64,000 bases of DNA from Hymenobacter perfusus (GTDB taxonomy: Bacteria; Bacteroidota; Bacteroidia; Cytophagales; Hymenobacteraceae): contig NZ_RWIU01000002.1 of the NCBI RefSeq assembly GCF_003944765.1, forward strand, positions 1 to 64,000, in the 5' to 3' direction. The translations under genes and the position numbers were made by a program. Below the pieces are notes generated by a model, which searched no databases, was not told the DNA's origin, and worked only from the letters and a program-made list of their open reading frames with translations. Positions within the stretch are counted from its first letter, which is position 1. Each line of letters begins with the position of its first letter. Shown here in pieces: positions 59,424 through 64,000 of the stretch.

Positions 59424-59603
59424 GCGGACAGGATGCTGGATAAGCTGCTGCGCCCGCAGAGGATGCGAACGGAATATCCCGGTGGCACCTGAAGCAGCAA
59501 GCCCAACGGTTACGCCGTTAATATTCGGAAATTTACCCCGAAAATCATGCAACCCGATTATCATTCCGCGTACTAAGCGGAATCATAACCGGGCTATTGC
59601 GCG

Positions 59604-61256
59604 CTATTTGCTCCCGAAACGCTGCCCAAAAAAGTCCCCCGGGTTCCAGGTGGGCCGTTGCGGGTCCTGGGCCACCAGGTAGCCGATGAGGAAATTAAGC
59701 TGCACGTACTTCTGGCCCGCCGTAAAATCGAAGGTGCCGTTGCTGTCATCCTGGGGTTTGTGGTAGGTAACGGCCCGCCACTTCTGCACCTGCTCGGCCA
59801 GGTTATTTTTGCCGTCGGGCGTGCGGTTACCGTACTTGATGTGCAACGCCGGAATGCCCTGGGCCACAAAGCTGTACTGATCGGAACGGATAAAGCGGTT
59901 CTGGTCGGGCTCGGGGTCTTCCTCCACCGTCAGGTTAAGGTGGCGGGCCGCTTCGGCTACGGGCCGGGCCAGGGAGGAGTGCTGCGCGCCCAGCGGCACC
60001 ACCGACAACAGCGGGGCAATAATAGTGGGCATGTCGGTATTCACATCGGCCACAAGGCTGGTTTTGGGCACGGTAGGCCGGGCCGCGAAATACGCCGAAC
60101 CCAGCAGCCCCAACTCCTCCCCGGTTTGCAGCACCAGCAGAATGCTGCGCTTAGGCTTCTGCTTCAGATGGCTGTACAGCCGGGCAATTTCCAGCACCGA
60201 GGCCACGCCCGACGCATTATCATGGGCCCCGTTATAGATGGAGTCGCCCTGCACCGGCGCGCCCACGCCCAGGTGGTCGAGGTGGGCCGAATGCACCACG
60301 TACTCGTCGCGGAGGCGCGCGTCGGAGCCGGGAATCTTACCTACTACGTTGTAGGAATCAAAGTCCTGGTACGCCGAGGCCCAGCTGGCCGCCAGCGTAC
60401 CGCGCAGGGCTACCGGCGTGGGCGTACCCTGACGCAGGGCGCCCAGTACCCGGGCGGTATCGGTGGCGGCATTTAGCAGCAAAATCTGCAAACCGGATGC
60501 CGAAAGAGTGCCCGTCAACGCTACCCCGGAGCCGCTGACGAAGCCCCGGGCGGCGGCCACCCGGCCATCGGGACCCAGCACGCTGGTGGTGACAAGCGGG
60601 CGGGCAGGAGCCGTGGCCGCCGTAGCCGGGGCGGGACGGCCGCTGGCAAACAGTACGCCTATCGCGCCGTGGCGTGCCGCTGTTTGTACCAGCAGGGTTT
60701 GGTCTTGGCTGGCGGCGGCCACGGTGCTGGGAAAGCGGCGCGGGGCTCCGCGCACAATCACCACTACTTTGCCTTTCACATCCAAATTCTGGTAATCATC
60801 ATACCCCTGGTCGGGAGCCGAAATACCGTAGCCAACAAATGCCAGACCGCTTGGTGCAAGCTGGGTCTGGGGCTGCTCGGGATGAGGATACAGGTGGACT
60901 TCAGCCGGTGCCAGTACCAGGGAAGCGTTGGCCGGCTGATACGTGACGGTGGCCCCGGGCCGCACGGTAGCGCGCCGCAGCCGCACCTGTTGGGTAAAGC
61001 CGCCCTCCTCGCCGGCCGGCTGCACGCCAAAGCTGCGGAGCTGCGCCGTAACGTAGTCCACGGCCAGCTGGTAGCCAGGCGTGCCGGGCTTACGGCCCAG
61101 CAGCCGGTCATCGGCCAGGTACTGGATGTGCGCTTTGATATCGTCGGGCCGAACCTGGCGCAGGGCTTTATCGACTTTCTTGGGAATGGCTTGGGCCGGG
61201 CTGAATATAGGCAGCAAGGCTAGCCCGGCCGTCAGGAACAGGAAAGGAAGTTTCAT
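59604..61256 (-). CDS. M28-family metallopeptidase with PA domain
   Basis: The 550-residue secreted enzyme has a signal peptide (to about residue 22). A PA insert (about 130-290) follows, with VGYGISAPDQGYDDYQNLDV. The M28 domain has HSAHLDHLG, GAHDNASGV, TGEELGLLGS and DVNTDMP, which supply the two-zinc site and the catalytic glutamate, and YHKPQDD near the end. It acts as an aminopeptidase-type enzyme outside the cytoplasm. ATG 61256 opens the signal peptide; the longer frame overlaps the neighbouring broken gene. Confidence 0.93.
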   Translation of the reverse strand: MKLPFLFLTAGLALLPIFSPAQAIPKKVDKALRQVRPDDIKAHIQYLADDRLLGRKPGTPGYQLAVDYVTAQLRSFGVQPAGEEGGFTQQVRLRRATVRPGATVTYQPANASLVLAPAEVHLYPHPEQPQTQLAPSGLAFVGYGISAPDQGYDDYQNLDVKGKVVVIVRGAPRRFPSTVAAASQDQTLLVQTAARHGAIGVLFASGRPAPATAATAPARPLVTTSVLGPDGRVAAARGFVSGSGVALTGTLSASGLQILLLNAATDTARVLGALRQGTPTPVALRGTLAASWASAYQDFDSYNVVGKIPGSDARLRDEYVVHSAHLDHLGVGAPVQGDSIYNGAHDNASGVASVLEIARLYSHLKQKPKRSILLVLQTGEELGLLGSAYFAARPTVPKTSLVADVNTDMPTIIAPLLSVVPLGAQHSSLARPVAEAARHLNLTVEEDPEPDQNRFIRSDQYSFVAQGIPALHIKYGNRTPDGKNNLAEQVQKWRAVTYHKPQDDSNGTFDFTAGQKYVQLNFLIGYLVAQDPQRPTWNPGDFFGQRFGSK

Positions 61257-61311
61257 TGCCCCAACATACGAAGGTCGCCCCGTTTTGGACAGCGTAGTCC
61301 CGGCAACCGGG

Positions 61312-61662
61312 CTACACCAACTGTTCCAGCTCCTGCAGCAGGTTTTCCATGCGGGTGGCGTGGGCATCGAGCTTTTCCAGGCCGGAGCGGGACTCTTCCA
61401 GCTGGCCCCGCTGGTACTGCTGCACCAACTCGCGGCCGGTGAGCAGCATGCGCTACAGCTCCTGCTCCAGCCGCTGGTAGGGCAGACTGGTGCCGTACTG
61501 GGGCTTCACTACCGAGTGCAGCCATGCGCCCAGCGGGTTATCGGCCAGCGAAAACAAGGCCGGGTCGGGCTCCCGCACGCCGTATAAAACGGAACGCAGC
61601 CGCGACTTGAACAGCACCTGCTTAATGCGGGCCTGCTGAAAATCCAGCTTACTCAGTTCCAT
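61312..61662 (-). pseudogene. CZB-like domain gene split by an amber codon
   Basis: From ATG 61662 the frame reads MELSKLDFQQARIKQVLFKS and continues to QRLEQEL, then a TAG at 61453-61455. The same frame goes on directly with RMLLTGRELVQQYQRGQLEE and a further helix to a second TAG at 61312-61314, giving 116 codons in all. The two parts together look like one chemoreceptor zinc-binding (CZB)-type helical domain, although the usual histidine and cysteine ligands are not evident. The break could be a real mutation, a base error (CAG to TAG), or readthrough. It lies upstream of the peptidase and downstream of the PAS protein. Confidence 0.65.
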
Positions 61663-61712
61663 ACTTTTCTGTGTGTTGGCGCCCGCTTACCGGGAAGATA
61701 GCAAACCGGAAC

Positions 61713-63017
61713 CTAGCGTACATCGGAGCCGGGGTTTTCGAGGGCCTTACGTGCCATGACCAGGTCCGTAACATTCACGGCAAAAACCGTAATGCCAGAT
61801 GTTTGGCCCTGTTCCTGAAACTGCTGATAGGTGAAATTAAAATAGGCCGGTTCTACTTGGCCGGTGTTTTTCCAGTCCAGCAGAATGGGTATCTCATTGC
61901 CGATGAACGGCGTGCCGGTCGTATATACCTTGTCCAGCAACTCAAGGACGCCCTGTTCCGCAATTTCAGGCAGGGCTTCGGCTACGGTATAACCCACCAA
62001 ATCCCGGTTCGGGAATAACTTCTGATACTCCGGATTCACAAACTCGTAGCGGTGCTCCGGCCCCCGCAGAATGCAGATGAGGGCCGGCGTGTGCATAAAC
62101 AGGTTGTAAAACGTCTCGCGCTGCTGCTGCATCTGCCGGAACGTTTCGTAGGCCTGGTCGGAAAGCGCGGCCTGCTGCTCGTTCTGTTCCAGCAGCTCCT
62201 CCACCATCAGCTTCTGGTCATGGATATCGGTACCGCAGCCCACCCACATCAGCAGCTGGCCATCGGGGGCGAAGCGGGGCAAAGCGCGCACCAGCACCCA
62301 TCGGAACTGGCCGTTGTGGCGGCGCAGGCGGTATTCCGTCTGCAGTTCGGAGCCCTCCAGGCGCGCCTTTGCCCAAAATTTTTCTACCGTGGCAATATCA
62401 TCCGGATGAATATCCTGCGTCCAGTTCCAGCCGACGGTATCGACTAGGGAGCGGCCGGTGAACTCCAGCCAGCGGGTGTTGAAGTAGTCGGTGGAGCCAT
62501 CGGGGCGGTTGGTCCAGACCATCACGGGCAGGGCCTCCAGGATAAAGCGGGTGCGTTCCTGCTGCTCGTCCAGCTCCCGCTGCATCTGCTGGCTGCGCAA
62601 CTCGGCCAGGTGCCGTTCCGTCACGTTCTGGGTACGCTGCAGAATAAACTGCAACTGGCCCTGCTCATCCAGAATGGGGTAGTGGGTGGCTTCCCAGTAC
62701 ATTTCCTCCAGGCCGCCGCCCTGTTCCTCCGACCGCGCCAAATCATACCGGATCAGCGGCATGGTATGCGGCTCCAGATAACGGCGCACGTGCTCATGCG
62801 ACTCGCGCATAATGTGCGCCGAGGCCTCATTGGTCGCCGGGTAGGCTTCAAATAAAGGCCGGCCTACTACGTCTGCCCGGTTCTTCAATGATGCCGCCGC
62901 GTGCCCATCCGTATTGTCCACAATCGTGGCATCGGCATCGGGGGCCATCAGCAGGAAATTATCGGGCAGGGAGTGAAACAGATGCTGATAATCGACTGAA
63001 AAAGCGTGGGCAGGCAT
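61713..63017 (-). CDS. PAS-domain sensor without output domain
   Basis: The 434-residue protein has three PAS units, at about 10-135, 150-270 (ILEALPVMVWTNRPDGSTDY, with a PAC tail RWVLVRALPRFAPDGQLLMW) and 305-425 (NLFMHTPALICILRGPEHRY). Linker helices (LAELRSQQMQRELDEQQERT) join them. It ends after the third PAS with no histidine kinase, GGDEF or HTH part. It is probably a cytoplasmic signal sensor working with a partner; the broken CZB-like gene is next on the same strand, 50 bases on. Confidence 0.88.
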   Translation of the reverse strand: MPAHAFSVDYQHLFHSLPDNFLLMAPDADATIVDNTDGHAAASLKNRADVVGRPLFEAYPATNEASAHIMRESHEHVRRYLEPHTMPLIRYDLARSEEQGGGLEEMYWEATHYPILDEQGQLQFILQRTQNVTERHLAELRSQQMQRELDEQQERTRFILEALPVMVWTNRPDGSTDYFNTRWLEFTGRSLVDTVGWNWTQDIHPDDIATVEKFWAKARLEGSELQTEYRLRRHNGQFRWVLVRALPRFAPDGQLLMWVGCGTDIHDQKLMVEELLEQNEQQAALSDQAYETFRQMQQQRETFYNLFMHTPALICILRGPEHRYEFVNPEYQKLFPNRDLVGYTVAEALPEIAEQGVLELLDKVYTTGTPFIGNEIPILLDWKNTGQVEPAYFNFTYQQFQEQGQTSGITVFAVNVTDLVMARKALENPGSDVR

Positions 63018-63206
63018 ACGAAACAGGAAAGCAGAAAACGAAAGAAAAACGGTTGACTAAAGGGAATTCAGGGAGAAGGAAGTTCTTCAGTCACCTGAAT
63101 TTCCGGCAGGCTTTGCGAAAGGACAGTGTTCCGGCCTAACGTAAGCAGCAACAAGCGCGTTGCCTGAAACGGGCGGCAACCGGGGTGTTATGCCGCGGCA
63201 GGTGGC

Positions 63207-63656
63207 TCAGGCCCGCACCATGTGAATGTGCGGAATATCGTCTTCCAGATACCCGGCTCCCACCTGCCGGAAGCCGAAGCTCTCGTAAAAAGCCTGGAGG
63301 TACAGCTGCGCGCCAATCTGGATGGGTTGCTCGCCAAACAGCCGGCCCACGGCGGCAATGGACTGGTGGAGTAGCTCCCGGCCCAGGCCGTAGCGTCGGA
63401 ACCGGGGGCTTACTACTACCCGCCCAATGCTGGCCTCGGGGTAGCTGATGCCGGCCTCGAACAGGCGCGTGTATGCTGCCAGCTCGCCGGTAGGCGCGTA
63501 GCCCAGTAAGTGCCAGGCCAGCTGGTCCTGGCCGTCGATATCCTGGAAGGCACAGGTTTGTTCCACCACAAATACTTCGGAGCGCAGTTGCAGCAGAGCG
63601 TACAGTTCCGGCGTGGTAAGGTCCGGGAAGGGTTTCAGAATCCAGGTCAGGGTCAT
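63207..63656 (-). CDS. GNAT acetyltransferase, ElaA-like
   Basis: The 149-residue protein has LYALLQLRSEVFVVEQTCAF (about 18-37), the ElaA-type start, and IGRVVVSPRFRRYGLGRELL (about 77-96) with the acetyl-CoA loop RxxGxG. FYESFGFRQVGAGYLEDDIP is the closing motif. It transfers an acetyl group from acetyl-CoA to an unknown amine in the cytoplasm. Confidence 0.92.
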   Translation of the reverse strand: MTLTWILKPFPDLTTPELYALLQLRSEVFVVEQTCAFQDIDGQDQLAWHLLGYAPTGELAAYTRLFEAGISYPEASIGRVVVSPRFRRYGLGRELLHQSIAAVGRLFGEQPIQIGAQLYLQAFYESFGFRQVGAGYLEDDIPHIHMVRA

Positions 63657-63777
63657 GCCGGGCGAAAAAGGGTTCGGTCAGAAGCCGAAGTAATGAAGTA
63701 ATAAAGAAGTACAGGCTTCCTGCCTGCGCGCTGCAAGGTACGGCTTGCCAAAATTCGGTACTCTGGCCGCTGGCGTG

Positions 63778-63785
63778 TAGTTTCG
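63778..63785 (+). promoter_or_regulatory. -7 element of the DUF2809 gene
   Basis: TAGTTTCG lies 19 bases before the ATG at 63805. Confidence 0.5.
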
Positions 63786-63804
63786 TGACCATTGCTAGCT
63801 GGTC

Positions 63805-64000
63805 ATGCTTCCTCCCCGCGCTACCCTGCCTGCCACCCGGAGTACCTGCCGAAGCCGGGGCCTGTACGTGGTCCTGGCGGGCGGAACCGTCCTGCTGGGG
63901 CTGGCGTCGCGCCGGTTTGGCCCGTGGCTGCCGGCCTTCGTGGCCGCGTACGCCGGGGATGCGCTGTGGGCACTGCTGGTGTTCTGGCTGGTAGGATGGG
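63805..64000 (+). CDS. DUF2809 membrane protein, cut by the window end
   Basis: The first 65 residues are visible. LLGLASRRFGPWLPAFVAAY is followed by AGDALWALLVFWLVG, which matches the start of DUF2809 (a small multi-helix family of unknown function). The frame opens at ATG 63805; a different frame starting at 63785 is open too but gives no family match. Confidence 0.8.
   Translation, partial: MLPPRATLPATRSTCRSRGLYVVLAGGTVLLGLASRRFGPWLPAFVAAYAGDALWALLVFWLVGW

Overview
The window looks like a chromosomal piece of a GC-rich member of the Bacteroidota, most likely a Cytophagales relative of Hymenobacter. The evidence is the gene families (BatA-domain protein, paired DUF4199 proteins, Bacteroidota-type arginine decarboxylase, GT3 glycogen synthase, MenA, DUF4198, YfcC), the absence of Shine-Dalgarno sequences, many promoters with the Bacteroidota -7 element TAnnTTTG or TAnnTTCG, and intergenic spaces filled with palindromic repeat families. 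The species is inferred, not demonstrated. No transposase, phage gene, CRISPR array or tRNA was found.

Layout. 1-55 is the 3' end of a 5S rRNA gene, so an rRNA operon ends here. 376-7289 holds a BatA-domain membrane protein, two DUF4199 proteins and three glycosyltransferases (GT2, GT4, GT9). 7445-15222 has purB, a membrane-anchored peptidoglycan glycosyltransferase, a TerC-family protein, a dolichol-phosphate-mannose-synthase-like GT2, hemG and a HAD phosphatase, arranged around divergent promoters. 15398-22393 is arginine themed: two tiny paralogous lipoproteins, arginine decarboxylase divergent from an arginase-family enzyme, a YbaY-like lipoprotein, a tandem UspA protein, then argS preceded by an apparent transcription attenuator with an Arg-rich leader peptide. 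22565-31204 holds LOG, FabH-like, glutathione peroxidase, HAD, menA and a TetR-controlled dehydrogenase group.

32335-37909 is the most interesting region. A minus-strand set (DUF1223 thioredoxin-like protein, DM13-domain lipoprotein, outer-membrane barrel, and a periplasmic Met/Lys pentapeptide-repeat protein) lies divergent from a plus-strand set (cytochrome b, MsrP/YedY-like Tat-targeted molybdoenzyme, ECF-like sigma factor, small zinc-binding anti-sigma). Three transcription units carry the same promoter-like signature, TGTAAGG-N16-GTCTA(T/G)C. Together this resembles a cell-envelope methionine-oxidation response, analogous to the SigF/MrpX/YedY system of Azospira but with different parts.

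38176-49960 is mainly housekeeping (DEAD-box helicase, Gfo/Idh/MocA oxidoreductase, CoA transferase, trpS, queuosine precursor transporter, rnz, STAS protein, DUF4198 protein), separated by repeats that include a 13 x 21 bp array. 50067-53876 encodes a glycogen synthase and a branching enzyme. 54105-64000 has conserved hypotheticals, a YfcC transporter, a GT39-like protein, an M28 peptidase, a CZB-like gene broken by an amber codon next to a PAS-only sensor, a GNAT acetyltransferase, and the start of a DUF2809 protein cut by the window edge.

All functions are read from sequence recognition alone. Start codons were moved inward where a -7 element or family alignment memory made the longest reading unlikely.
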